In this document: in pieces, positions 25,630-34,636 of the stretch
Position numbering within the stretch: position 1 is the first letter of the stretch
Layout: every line of letters begins with the position of its first letter
Source: Arenibacter troitsensis
GTDB taxonomy: Bacteria; Bacteroidota; Bacteroidia; Flavobacteriales; Flavobacteriaceae
Direction of reading: 5' to 3'
NCBI RefSeq assembly: GCF_900177645.1
Contig: NZ_FXAO01000001.1
Coordinates: 520,492 to 584,491, forward strand
DNA length: 64,000 nt
The notes under the pieces: model-generated
Databases searched by the model: none
What the model saw: the letters and a program-made list of their open reading frames with translations, nothing else
What the model was told of the DNA's origin: nothing
Position numbers and translations under genes: made by a program

Positions 25630-26781
25630 ATGAATATAAAAATTCTTCCAAGTACCATACTGATCTGGGTGTTGTTGGGAATTGCCTTCTCTTGTAAAAC
25701 CCATAAGGCAAACAACAAAATATCGGACTCCAAAGGGCCTGAGACCGTTTTGAGTCTAAGGCCTTCGGCGGATAACCCCCGCAACAGTGAGGGCGATTTC
25801 ATTAGCTTAAAAAATGGAAATCTGCTATTTGTATACACCCATTATACCCAGGGTACTGGGTCCGACCATGACCCTGCACATCTGGCAAGTAGATTTTCAG
25901 AGGATAATGGAAATACATGGAGTGCGCAGGATGAGGTGGTGTTGCCCAATGAAGGCGGAATGAACGTAATGTCGGTTTCCTTACTGCGACTTCAAAATGG
26001 TGCTATAGCCTTATTTTACCTAAGGAAAAATAGTACGTTGGATTGTATTCCCATGATGCGGATATCTACGGATGAAGCAAAGAGCTGGAGCTCACCGATT
26101 CCATGTATCACAGACAAGGAAGGATATTTTGTTCTGAATAATGATAGGGTTATTCAGCTAGAGGATGGGCGTTTGATGTTTGCAGTGGCGGAACACCCCA
26201 CTACGGAAAAGGGTTTCAGTGCACGGGGCAATTTATTTTCTTATTACTCCGATGATAATGGTGAAACTTGGACTTCTAGCGAAATGGTACCTAATAATAC
26301 CGAAATTATCACCCAGGAACCAGGTCTTATAGAATTGAATGATGGCCGTATAATGATGTACATTAGGGCGAGCGGTGGCGTTCAGCAGCTGTCTTTTTCA
26401 AAAGATCGTGGTGCAAGCTGGAGTCACATAGAGCCCAGTTCCATTTATTCCCCGCTTTCGCCAGCTACTATAGAGAAGGTACCTGGAACCAAGAACTGGG
26501 TCATGGTGTGGAATAACAACGATGGCTCCGATATAACTATTAAAGGTAAAAGAACCCCTTTAACCATAGCCATATCAAAGGACGAGGGAAAAACATGGGC
26601 AAACATTAAAAATATAGCAACGGACCCTGAAGGCTGGTATTGTTATACCGCCTTGTATTTTACAGATCCGAGTAATCTTATTTTAGGGCACTGCGCTGGT
26701 AACAGCGTCCATGGAGCAGGGCTGGCGGTAACCGATTTGACTACCTTGAATTGGGAATGGATAGTTAAACCTCAGAAATAG
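25630..26781 (+). CDS. Sialidase-family beta-propeller lipoprotein
   Basis: 383 residues. Lipoprotein signal LLGIAFSC (Cys22). Five Asp-boxes are seen: SEDNGNTW, STDEAKSW, SDDNGETW, SKDRGASW and SKDEGKTW, giving a six-bladed BNR propeller (GH33-like). Arg residues in MMRIST, MMYIRASGG and early LRPS are candidates for the arginine triad; the family's Tyr/Glu pair could be in VPGTKNW..-adjacent strands but cannot be fixed by eye. Substrate unknown; with the adjacent sulfatase, a sulfated acidic glycan is possible. It is co-oriented with its neighbours: 36 nt after the first propeller gene and 116 nt before the sulfatase. Confidence 0.8.
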   Translation: MNIKILPSTILIWVLLGIAFSCKTHKANNKISDSKGPETVLSLRPSADNPRNSEGDFISLKNGNLLFVYTHYTQGTGSDHDPAHLASRFSEDNGNTWSAQDEVVLPNEGGMNVMSVSLLRLQNGAIALFYLRKNSTLDCIPMMRISTDEAKSWSSPIPCITDKEGYFVLNNDRVIQLEDGRLMFAVAEHPTTEKGFSARGNLFSYYSDDNGETWTSSEMVPNNTEIITQEPGLIELNDGRIMMYIRASGGVQQLSFSKDRGASWSHIEPSSIYSPLSPATIEKVPGTKNWVMVWNNNDGSDITIKGKRTPLTIAISKDEGKTWANIKNIATDPEGWYCYTALYFTDPSNLILGHCAGNSVHGAGLAVTDLTTLNWEWIVKPQK

Positions 26782-26897
26782 GAAAAGCATTTATTGCCTT
26801 TAAATAGGCATTTAACGTAGATTTATTGGAGATTAGGTAATTTGTAATCCAATTTAGTTTGTTAAAATAACAATCAACAAAACCTGAAACTATAGTT

Positions 26898-28658
26898 ATG
26901 AACCTAAAGTATTTGCATTGTATTTTTTTCTTAATGATTTTGGGCTTTACAACAAATGGATATGCCCAGAAGAATCAACCACCCAATGTAATTTTGATCA
27001 TTACGGATGATCAGGGCTATGGGGATTTGGGGTTTACTGGGAATCCCCATGTAAAAACACCGGTCATTGATGCTTTGGCAAGAGAAAGTGTAAGGTTCAA
27101 TAATTTTTACGTGTCTCCCGTATGTGCACCCACGAGATCCAGTTTAATGACAGGGCGTTATTCTTTGCGAACAGGAATGAGGGATACTTACAACGGAGGT
27201 GCCATCATGGCTTCCAATGAGGTTACCATAGCCGAGATGTTGAAGCAGGCCAATTATAGTACCGGGGCTTTTGGTAAATGGCATTTGGGGGATAATTATC
27301 CAAGTAGACCCAGTGACCAGGGTTTTGACGAGTCAGTAATCCATCTATCCGGAGGTATGGGGCAAGTAGGGGATATCACTACATATTTCAAGGGAGATCG
27401 AAGCTATTTTGACCCAGTACTTTGGCACAATAATGAGCAGGAATCTTTTGAAGGGTATTGCTCTGATATTTTTACCGACCAGGCCATCAATTTTATTGAT
27501 AAAAATAAGGAATCGCCCTTTTTCTGCTATTTGGCTTTTAACGCGCCGCATACACCTTTACAGGTGCCGGATTCCTATTATCAAAAGTACAAGGACATAG
27601 ACCCTTCTGCCGGGTTTGGCAAGGACGGCAAGCCATTTTCAAAAATGAGCGAAAAGGACAAGGAGGATGCCAGGAAGGTATACGCCATGGTAAACAATAT
27701 TGATGATAATCTAGGGAAACTCTTTAAAAAATTAGAGGACTTGAAGCTCACTGATAATACGCTTGTAATTTTTATGACAGACAATGGTCCCCAACAGACC
27801 AGATATGTGGGGGGTATGAGGGGTCTTAAAGGAGATGTTTTTAATGGGGGTGTACGGGTGCCGTTTTATTTGAAATATCCAGCACTTTATAAGGGTAATA
27901 AAGATGTGGAAACCATGTCGGCACATTTGGATGTACTGCCTACGCTATCGGAAATATGTGAAGTGGAAATGCCTAAAGACAGGATAATAGATGGTAAAAG
28001 CTTGGTTCCTTTAATAGAGGGTCGGCGAGTGGAATGGGCAGATCGCTCCTTGTTCTTTTATTGGTCCCGTCGTTACCCGGAGCTGTACAATAATATGGCT
28101 ATACAAAAAGCTGGGTATAAACTGGTAGGAAAAACGGATTATGATGCCGCTATAGAGGATTTTGAATTGTTTTATCTAAAAAAGGATCCATACGAACAAC
28201 GCAACCTTGTGGACGAAAACAAGGCATTGGCCATGGACCTTAAAAGGGAAATGGACAACATATACAATGAGTTGATCCTCTCGGAAAATTTGGTGCATCC
28301 TCCAAGAATCATGGTAGGTACGCCAAACGAAAACCCGGTAATACTTAATAGGAACGATGCTGGCGGAGAACGCGGAATTTGGAATCAGGAAGAAATTTAT
28401 GGTCACTGGGATGTAAGTGTGGTAGAGGGTTATTACGACATCAACTTCAAATTTGTTGAACCGGTCAAGGCATTTGGAAAAATGGTTTTGGAAGCCAATA
28501 CCTTGGTAAGACAAATGGAAAATAAAAAAGCGAATACAGATATTATTCAAATGAAGCGGGTGTATTTCCCCAAAATGACGGGCCTACTAATTCCCTTTTA
28601 TGCTGTGGATAATAAAAATATCTTCCCGTTTTGGATGGAAATGAAAAAAGTGGATTAG
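26898..28658 (+). CDS. Secreted S1-family sulfatase
   Basis: 586 residues with a signal peptide ending in GYAQ. The formylglycine motif C-x-P-x-R is Cys76-Ala-Pro-Thr-Arg80 (CAPTRSSLMTGRY), which needs an FGE or anSME maturase. Metal ligands Asp37-Asp38 (ITDDQGYGD) and later TDNGPQ, and the FGKWHLG motif are conserved. It removes sulfate esters from a glycan in the periplasm or outside. It closes a plus-strand run with the two sialidase-fold genes. Alginate is not sulfated, so this enzyme points to a second substrate or to a mixed algal glycan. The last ~100 residues (after RIMVGTPNENP) form the usual C-terminal subdomain plus an extension. Confidence 0.93.
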   Translation: MNLKYLHCIFFLMILGFTTNGYAQKNQPPNVILIITDDQGYGDLGFTGNPHVKTPVIDALARESVRFNNFYVSPVCAPTRSSLMTGRYSLRTGMRDTYNGGAIMASNEVTIAEMLKQANYSTGAFGKWHLGDNYPSRPSDQGFDESVIHLSGGMGQVGDITTYFKGDRSYFDPVLWHNNEQESFEGYCSDIFTDQAINFIDKNKESPFFCYLAFNAPHTPLQVPDSYYQKYKDIDPSAGFGKDGKPFSKMSEKDKEDARKVYAMVNNIDDNLGKLFKKLEDLKLTDNTLVIFMTDNGPQQTRYVGGMRGLKGDVFNGGVRVPFYLKYPALYKGNKDVETMSAHLDVLPTLSEICEVEMPKDRIIDGKSLVPLIEGRRVEWADRSLFFYWSRRYPELYNNMAIQKAGYKLVGKTDYDAAIEDFELFYLKKDPYEQRNLVDENKALAMDLKREMDNIYNELILSENLVHPPRIMVGTPNENPVILNRNDAGGERGIWNQEEIYGHWDVSVVEGYYDINFKFVEPVKAFGKMVLEANTLVRQMENKKANTDIIQMKRVYFPKMTGLLIPFYAVDNKNIFPFWMEMKKVD

Positions 28659-28791
28659 GCTAAAAGTAATTTATTAGTCACTCATTTTCAGTAAAATGGA
28701 TAAGATTTTTGGGCTCTATATTTTTCTAAAGCGGGACATTAAATAATTGTTGCACGATTCCTTTATTGGCGTACATTCGCGCAAAATATTT

Positions 28792-29400
28792 ATGTCCATG
28801 GAAAGTAGGGTAAAAGCAGTTGAAGCGTTATTCGCCGTTTTGGATGGGGAGATAGCTACTTTTCAATCCGAATCGGGTCTGGGCTGTAAAGTAGGTTGCG
28901 GTAAATGTTGCACCCATCCGGATATAGATGCTTCCCCCTTGGAATTTCTGCCCTGGGCTTTTCAACTCTTTTTGAATGGGAAGGCAGAAACTACCTTGGA
29001 AGAGTTGAGGGCAAGTAGCAGTAGTCTGTGCTATTTGTACAGGCCTCTTTCTGTCCTGGATAGCCATAGCGGTAGTTGTGGCGACTATAAGTATCGTGGA
29101 TTAATATGCCGATTGTTTGGATATGGTGCAAGTAGGGACAAGTTGGGGCAACTGCGTTTGGCCACTTGTAAGATTATAAAAGAGAATCAGGCCGAACGTT
29201 ATGAAAATGTCCAAATAGCCATGAAGAACGGACTTTACGTGCCCATTTTTACTGATTACTACATGAATCTAAATCAAATAGATTTTAGGATGGGCAATAG
29301 TATTCTTCCTATCAATAAAGCCATGAAGGCCGCCATAGAGGAAGTGCTGCAGTACTATGCCTACCGTCCCTTTCCAGAAGGGCATAAGGTTATTGCATAA
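28792..29400 (+). CDS. YkgJ-family cysteine-cluster protein
   Basis: 202 residues. CKVGCGKCCTHPDIDASPLE is the Fe/Zn-binding CxxGCxxCC core of the YkgJ (UPF0153) family, and downstream Cys residues (SLCYLYRP, GSCGDYKYRGLICRLFGYG, TCKII) complete the cluster. Members probably coordinate iron or zinc, some linked to protein maturation or oxygenases; function here is unknown. The frame opens at TTG 28747, but the ATG at 28792 (MSMESRV) gives a normal length and is chosen. It stands alone, and no association with the alginate genes is evident. Confidence 0.75.
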   Translation: MSMESRVKAVEALFAVLDGEIATFQSESGLGCKVGCGKCCTHPDIDASPLEFLPWAFQLFLNGKAETTLEELRASSSSLCYLYRPLSVLDSHSGSCGDYKYRGLICRLFGYGASRDKLGQLRLATCKIIKENQAERYENVQIAMKNGLYVPIFTDYYMNLNQIDFRMGNSILPINKAMKAAIEEVLQYYAYRPFPEGHKVIA

Positions 29401-29651
29401 ATTTTTGGGAATGCCTCCCAAAATTGATCCCATTGCGTAATTCGAGTCTTTGTAATCTATTGTGAAGTAAAATCCATTGATTTCTCCTTGGATTCATTTT
29501 GTATGGTTTAAGAGGGGTATTTTGTCTTTTTTACCTAGATTTGAAAATGCGGTAAATGGAACGTTTTTAAAGTAAACTTATAAAATTTTCCACCATTAAG
29601 CGCGCATATCAACGAATCTATTTACAAGAAAAATAATTAAAATATAATTGT

Positions 29652-30470
29652 ATGAAAGTGAGACTGTTTTTGACTTTGGGGGTAGTTTTATTTACAGTTT
29701 TTGGTGCATTTGCATCCCAGCTTGATACTCTAAAGGTCACAAGTAAGTCCATGGGCAAATCTATTGCCAATCTGGTTATTTTGCCCGATGGCTATTCTGG
29801 ACAAAAACACGCTTATCCGGTACTTTATCTTTTGCACGGAGCAGGGGGCGACCATACGGATTGGGTAACCAAGGTATCGGCCATAAGGGATTATGCCGAT
29901 ACCTATAACATGATAATAGTCTGTCCTGATGGAAGTAGGACCAGTTGGTACTTTGATAGTCCCGTAGATCCATCCATGCGATATGAGACCTATGTTTCCA
30001 AGGAGCTTGTTGAGGCGGTGGATGAAAAATACAACACTCTGCCCAATAGGAAATCCAGGGCTATTACGGGCTTGAGTATGGGCGGCCATGGGGCATTTTA
30101 TCTGGCCTTTAAACATCAGGAAGTTTATGGTGCTGCAGGAAGTATGAGCGGGGGTCTGGATATACGCCCTTTTCCAGAAAACTGGGACCTCTCCCAACGC
30201 CTGGGCGATTATGCCGTAAATCGGGGCAATTGGGAAGATAATACCGTAATCAATTTGGTGTATTTGTTGAAAAAGGACAACCTAAAGCTCATTTTTGACT
30301 GTGGAATTAACGATTTCTTTTATGATGCCAATAACAGAATGCACCAAAAATTGATGGAAAGAAATATACCCCACGATTATATAGAGCGACCTGGAAGCCA
30401 TAATTGGGATTATTGGGCCAATGCCATTCAATACCAACTTCTATTTTTTGACAGTTTTTTTAAGTCCTAA
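29652..30470 (+). CDS. Secreted esterase D-type alpha/beta hydrolase
   Basis: 272 residues with a signal peptide (ending FGAFAS). The alpha/beta hydrolase fold of the esterase/feruloyl-esterase group is shown by LYLLHGAGGDHTDW (oxyanion loop), nucleophile Ser in GLSMGGHGA, and the C-terminal His in PGSHNWDYW; the acid is probably in FDCGINDFF. Such enzymes remove acetyl or aromatic esters from carbohydrates, or detoxify S-formylglutathione when cytoplasmic; the signal peptide favours a carbohydrate or lipid ester in the periplasm. Monocistronic. ATG at 29652. Confidence 0.85.
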   Translation: MKVRLFLTLGVVLFTVFGAFASQLDTLKVTSKSMGKSIANLVILPDGYSGQKHAYPVLYLLHGAGGDHTDWVTKVSAIRDYADTYNMIIVCPDGSRTSWYFDSPVDPSMRYETYVSKELVEAVDEKYNTLPNRKSRAITGLSMGGHGAFYLAFKHQEVYGAAGSMSGGLDIRPFPENWDLSQRLGDYAVNRGNWEDNTVINLVYLLKKDNLKLIFDCGINDFFYDANNRMHQKLMERNIPHDYIERPGSHNWDYWANAIQYQLLFFDSFFKS

Positions 30471-30531
30471 AGTTGGGGGATAATCTATGGTTGGATTTAG
30501 CCTGGAACACAGCCTGATATTAATGTTGGGC

Positions 30532-32169
30532 TTAGGCCTTTAAATCTATTTCTTTAAGATTCTCTATTCTGTTGCGTATCAAGAAGGCATCTATGGTCTC
30601 AAAATGCTCTATAACGCGTTTGTCCTTAAATTCGAATACTTTTTGTGACAGTCCTTGAAGAAAATCCCTGTCGTGGGAGACCAATATCAATGTGCCGTCA
30701 AAGGCAAGTAATGCTTCCTTAAGCACGTCCTTGGATTTTAGGTCCAAATGGTTGGTAGGTTCATCCAAGATCAAAAGATTTACCGGTTCCAATAGCAATT
30801 TAACCATGGCCAATCGGGTTTTTTCCCCTCCAGAAAGTACACCTACCTTTTTTTCTAGGTCATCGCCGCTAAACATAAACCTGCCTAGAATATTTTTGAT
30901 CTGTGTACGCACGTCCCCTTCCGCTACTTTCTCCACTGTCTGGAAGATGGTGAGTTCAGGATCTAACAAGGAGGCCTGATTTTGGGCAAAATAACCAACT
31001 TTTACATTGTGCCCCAAACTGCATTTTCCCTCAACTTCAATTTCACCCAAAATGGCCTTGATCATTGTAGATTTTCCTTCGCCGTTCCTTCCAACAAAAG
31101 AAACCTTTTCGCCACGCGAAATAGAGAGGTTGGCATCTTTGAAAACCACATGGTCGCCATAACTTTTGGAAAGTCCTTCGGCGGTAACCGGATAGTCGCC
31201 CGAACGTATGGAAGGTGGGAACCTTAGTTTAAGAGCGGTCGTATCTATTTCATCAATTTCTATAATCTGAAGTTTTTCCAACATTCTTTCCCTGGAGGTA
31301 ACCTGGTTGGTTTTGGAATAGGTGCCTTTAAATCTATCAATAAAGGCCTGGTTGTCCGCAATAAATTTTTGCTGTTCCTGATAAGCTTTTATTTGGTGGC
31401 TTCGTCTGTCTTCCCTTAATTGAAGGTAGTGGGTGTAGTTGGCCTTGTAATCATAGATCCTGCCCATAGTTACTTCTATGGTTCTATTGGTAATATTGTC
31501 AATAAAGGTTTTATCATGGGAAATTACAACAACTGCCTTTGCTTTGTTCAGGAGGAAATCCTCCAGCCAAATTACAGATTCGATATCTACGTGGTTGGTA
31601 GGCTCATCCAAAAGTATTAGGTCCGGCTTTTGCAATAATATCTTGGCAAGTTCTATTCTCATTCGCCACCCGCCACTGAATTCACTGGTAAGGCGATGAA
31701 AATCTTCGCGTTTAAACCCTAGTCCCCTCAGCGCTTTTTCAACCTCTGCCTCATAGTTTATTTCCTCTAGCGCATAGAATTTCTCGCCTAGGTCCGATAC
31801 TTTTTCAATGATATTCATATAGGCGTCCGATTCATAATCGGTTCGGGTTTCCAATTCCTTGTTCAGGCGATCAATTTCATCACGCATGCTAAAGATTTCC
31901 TTAAAGGCTTTGGAGGCTTCTTCGAAAACGGTACAGCTATCATTGGTTAGTAAATGTTGCGGCAAATAGGCAATTACAGCGTCCTTTGGATATCGAATAT
32001 GACCACGGGTAGCTTTTTGTTCCCCTGCAATTATTTTCATCATGGTCGATTTTCCAGCCCCGTTTTTTCCCATAAGGGCAATCTTATCGTTTTCATTGAT
32101 AACAAAGGAAACATCACTAAATAAGGTGTCACCACTAAACTCCACCGCTATTGCATCTACAGATATCAT
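30532..32169 (-). CDS. ABC-F family ATPase (translation factor type)
   Basis: 545 residues with two ATP-binding cassettes and no membrane segments. NBD1: GKNGAGKSTMMK, FSGGWRMRIELA, LILLDEPTNHVD. NBD2: GRNGEGKSTMIK, LSGGEKTRLAM, LLILDEPTNHLD. The linker between them is Lys/Arg/Gln-rich (HYLQLREDRRSHQIKAYQEQ). ABC-F proteins bind the ribosome and relieve stalling; this one resembles the YbiT/EttA-like housekeeping branch rather than a known resistance type. It is divergent from the small gene at 32241. ATG at 32169. Confidence 0.9.
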   Translation of the reverse strand: MISVDAIAVEFSGDTLFSDVSFVINENDKIALMGKNGAGKSTMMKIIAGEQKATRGHIRYPKDAVIAYLPQHLLTNDSCTVFEEASKAFKEIFSMRDEIDRLNKELETRTDYESDAYMNIIEKVSDLGEKFYALEEINYEAEVEKALRGLGFKREDFHRLTSEFSGGWRMRIELAKILLQKPDLILLDEPTNHVDIESVIWLEDFLLNKAKAVVVISHDKTFIDNITNRTIEVTMGRIYDYKANYTHYLQLREDRRSHQIKAYQEQQKFIADNQAFIDRFKGTYSKTNQVTSRERMLEKLQIIEIDEIDTTALKLRFPPSIRSGDYPVTAEGLSKSYGDHVVFKDANLSISRGEKVSFVGRNGEGKSTMIKAILGEIEVEGKCSLGHNVKVGYFAQNQASLLDPELTIFQTVEKVAEGDVRTQIKNILGRFMFSGDDLEKKVGVLSGGEKTRLAMVKLLLEPVNLLILDEPTNHLDLKSKDVLKEALLAFDGTLILVSHDRDFLQGLSQKVFEFKDKRVIEHFETIDAFLIRNRIENLKEIDLKA

Positions 32170-32240
32170 ATCTCAAATTTAAGTCTGCAAAACTATAAAA
32201 AAGGGGGATACCCAGCGCATTTTATTGGGGCATTGGACGA

Positions 32241-32381
32241 ATGTTTTTTATAGACGCTATAAAGAAGCTGTTTAATACTTCGTTCAACCATGAAATACCT
32301 ATTTTTAAGGAACAGCAGCCCCAGGGCCCAAAACTTACCTTTGCTGTGTTAAAGCGATGGTGGCAAAGTTTTAAACATTAG
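32241..32381 (+). CDS. Small conserved-looking protein of 46 residues
   Basis: An ATG-started frame of 46 residues ending in TAG. It begins MFFIDAIKKLFNTSFN and ends FAVLKRWWQSFKH: amphipathic, with a basic aromatic C-terminus and no membrane segment. Codon use and composition look coding: GEC-type balanced residues, QQPQGPKLTF in the middle. It lies in the 257-nt gap between the divergent ABC-F gene and the J-domain-like gene (opposite strand) and fills it well. I do not recognise its family. Too short for usual ORF cut-offs. Confidence 0.5.
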   Translation: MFFIDAIKKLFNTSFNHEIPIFKEQQPQGPKLTFAVLKRWWQSFKH

Positions 32382-32426
32382 GTTTTTTAGGGCTTTTATG
32401 GTGAATAGCCAATCCATTTTGGATTA

Positions 32427-33137
32427 TTATTTCGATCTTGTCCTCTTTCGAAGTTTCATGAGTCGGTCTTTGTAATACACCTTCAGTTCGTCCACAAAGC
32501 TCATTGGGTTTTCGTACTCCGTCAATACTTTGTAGGTATGCCTGTTTTTGGTCTCAGCCAATTCCTCCTGCAGTATTTTAAGTTCCATCTTTAAGTACGC
32601 AAGTTCGGGACCCTTTGATGGATCTTGATTTTTGGGAGGTACTATCAAGGTGTTGCCGCTAAAAATGTGCGCATGATAAGCCTTTAGGGCGGTTAAATCC
32701 CCGGATCGGTATATTTCTATTAGCTTGGTAGTAATTTCCGTGGCCAAATCCAACTTATCGGTTTGCATAGAAAACTTATCAGGATGTACATATAACATGG
32801 CCTCTCGGTACAATTGCTTCCGTTGCTCCTGCTCCATTGGGTTCTTTATAGGAATTGGTTTGGGCTGATTGGAGCTTAGGATTCCAGTCTGGTCAAAGTT
32901 TTTTCCACGTTTTTTTTGTGCCAAACGTTTAGCCTTTTTTGCTTTTTTCTGCTGCTTATATAGTAATGATAGTTCTTGTTCCTCAATTATTTCGTCTTCA
33001 ATTTTTGCACGAAGAAGGTTTTCAAAAGCAGAGGTCCTTTGATTTACATCATTGATTTCAATTTGCAGGCGGTTAATCTCCGCCTTCAGGAGCTGAATTT
33101 GGGTCGGGAGTTCGCTGGGAAGGTGATTTTCACTCAT
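32427..33137 (-). CDS. J-domain-like protein with coiled-coil N-terminus
   Basis: 236 residues. The N-terminal third is Gln/Glu/Lys-rich with heptad-like spacing (LPTQIQLLKAEINRLQIEIND), so a coiled coil is likely, then a very basic segment (KQQKKAKKAKRLAQKKRGK). Around residues 130-190 lies a J-like stretch with an HPD motif (LYREAMLYVHPDKFS) and following helix. J domains stimulate Hsp70 ATPase; here the domain is not N-terminal and G/F and zinc regions are missing, so a DnaK partnership is only inferred. The ATG at 33137 is chosen; the frame extends to a TTG at 33242. Function unknown. Confidence 0.65.
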   Translation of the reverse strand: MSENHLPSELPTQIQLLKAEINRLQIEINDVNQRTSAFENLLRAKIEDEIIEEQELSLLYKQQKKAKKAKRLAQKKRGKNFDQTGILSSNQPKPIPIKNPMEQEQRKQLYREAMLYVHPDKFSMQTDKLDLATEITTKLIEIYRSGDLTALKAYHAHIFSGNTLIVPPKNQDPSKGPELAYLKMELKILQEELAETKNRHTYKVLTEYENPMSFVDELKVYYKDRLMKLRKRTRSK

Positions 33138-33323
33138 GGGTTCCAGTTGATAGGAATCATATTTTGAGGGCAATTTAAACAATAAAAATTGCCCAATCGG
33201 AGTTCTTATGGTGTTGTGGCTTAAAAGAAAAAAAAGTAACAAAGATATTGTGGGCGTGTCATAGGCGTGATTTTGAAAAATTTAAATTGTCCACAAAACG
33301 ATTTTGATCAAAAAAATAAAGAG

Positions 33324-33758
33324 ATGGGAAATTTTAAAAGTATTGTCAATTTTGGATTTGTAGTTTACATTATGTTGCTGGGGTTTTCTTCCCATGCTGT
33401 TGAAAATGCAAATCAATTCGCTGTTGGGGTTAGAAATAGCCCCTTACTGATGGGCGAGGAAAATTTTCTGGGCAATTGGAAATATTCCGCCGAAAATGTG
33501 CCTTATGAGTACGCTAAAGGGATATTGTTTGTATCCAAAAAGGATGGTGTGCTAAAGGTTGTGGCTGCCTTACGGGGAGGGGAGCGTATAGCACAGGAGG
33601 TTAGGGTAGAAGATAATACCTTGTCATTCAACCTTAACTTGGAAGGTCATATAGTATCTGTGAGCCTCAATGTGATAGCTGATAAAATAAGTGGGAAGGC
33701 CAGTTCAGATGATGGTGTTTTTCAACTATCGGGGGAAAGGCGTTTAGATCCTGAATAA
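33324..33758 (+). CDS. Small secreted protein, paralogue of the 2344 gene
   Basis: 144 residues. A hydrophobic signal segment (IVNFGFVVYIMLLGFSS) is followed by GNWKYSAENVPYEYAKGIL, EVRVEDNTLSFNLNLEGH and SGKASSDDGVFQLSGERR, matching in order the product at 2344-2763 (GTWEYTVADVPYEYSAGVL, NGKANSSEGSFSLKG). Small beta-rich extracytoplasmic protein, no known family. The start is the ATG at 33324; the GTG at 33267 would place a polar tail before the signal. Monocistronic, ended by the bidirectional terminator 33801-33835. Confidence 0.72.
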   Translation: MGNFKSIVNFGFVVYIMLLGFSSHAVENANQFAVGVRNSPLLMGEENFLGNWKYSAENVPYEYAKGILFVSKKDGVLKVVAALRGGERIAQEVRVEDNTLSFNLNLEGHIVSVSLNVIADKISGKASSDDGVFQLSGERRLDPE

Positions 33759-33800
33759 GATGTTTAATTTTCTAGGTCTGCTTGGATTCCCTTAGGCCAT

Positions 33801-33835
33801 AAAAAAAAACCGAAGTCAAGAACTTCGGTTTTTTT
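33801..33835. terminator. Bidirectional terminator between convergent genes
   Basis: CCGAAGT (33810-33816) pairs with ACTTCGG (33822-33828), flanked by A9 and T7, so it works in both directions for the genes ending at 33758 (+) and 33856 (-). Confidence 0.9.
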
Positions 33836-33855
33836 CTTATAACAAAATTATATTC

Positions 33856-34395
33856 TTAAAAGGTAATTGGTACGGAAACTCTTGTATTTCCCCATCCCAA
33901 AACCATGTGGGTACCATTGTCAACATCTTTATAAGCAATGGAAAAGGCATCCAATGATTCGGATGCATTGCTAACACTTGCAGGTACGCGAACTACGTCC
34001 GCATCTTCCTGATAGGAATAGGCGCCCCATTGATTTAAATTCTTGTTCAGTATTATGGTCCATTCCTTATTGCCTGGGATAGTAAACAAGGAATAGGTGC
34101 CAGCAGCAACTGCTTTGCCGCCTACAGTGGCATCTTTATAAAAAATAATCTCTGGGGCCTCATTGGCTCCAGTTCTCCATACTTTCCCGGCAGGGGCAAG
34201 TTCAGAGATTGAACGTCCTTTTAATTGTGGTCGACTATAAGTTACGCGAACCAATTTTTCCGAAACTTTATAATCAGTAGGATAGGAGGCAATGTCTGCC
34301 GGACTCTTGTCCAATCCACTGAATTTCTGCGCCATAGCTTCAGAACTAAAGGCTAATGCAATAACCATAAGTGTAATCGTAAATAAATTTTTCAT
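33856..34395 (-). CDS. DUF2911-family secreted protein
   Basis: 179 residues with a signal peptide (ALAFSSEAMAQ). The DUF2911 core is visible: LVRVTYSRPQLKGR, KVWRTGANEAPEI, AAGTYSLFTIPGNKEWTIILNK, WGAYSYQEDADVVRVP. These are extracytoplasmic beta-sandwich proteins of unknown function, common in Bacteroidetes. Its ends fit the usual length. It converges on the small protein gene at 33324 and is divergent from asnB, with 240 nt of AT-rich DNA between. Confidence 0.88.
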   Translation of the reverse strand: MKNLFTITLMVIALAFSSEAMAQKFSGLDKSPADIASYPTDYKVSEKLVRVTYSRPQLKGRSISELAPAGKVWRTGANEAPEIIFYKDATVGGKAVAAGTYSLFTIPGNKEWTIILNKNLNQWGAYSYQEDADVVRVPASVSNASESLDAFSIAYKDVDNGTHMVLGWGNTRVSVPITF

Positions 34396-34636
34396 TTTTT
34401 TTTGTTTTAGTGATTGTCAAATTTAAGTAGTATTCCCATTAATCTGAATTAAAAGTCGGTAAATTTTAGACACCTTACAAAATAGTGGGTTGGTGTAAGT
34501 GAATTCAACTATATATTAACAATATATAGGTATTTTATAATTTATAGTTTTAAATTATAACTATTTTTGGATTTTATATTTTATAATATATATATTAACT
34601 TGATATTTGCTTAAAAATTGACAAAAATATTATTGT

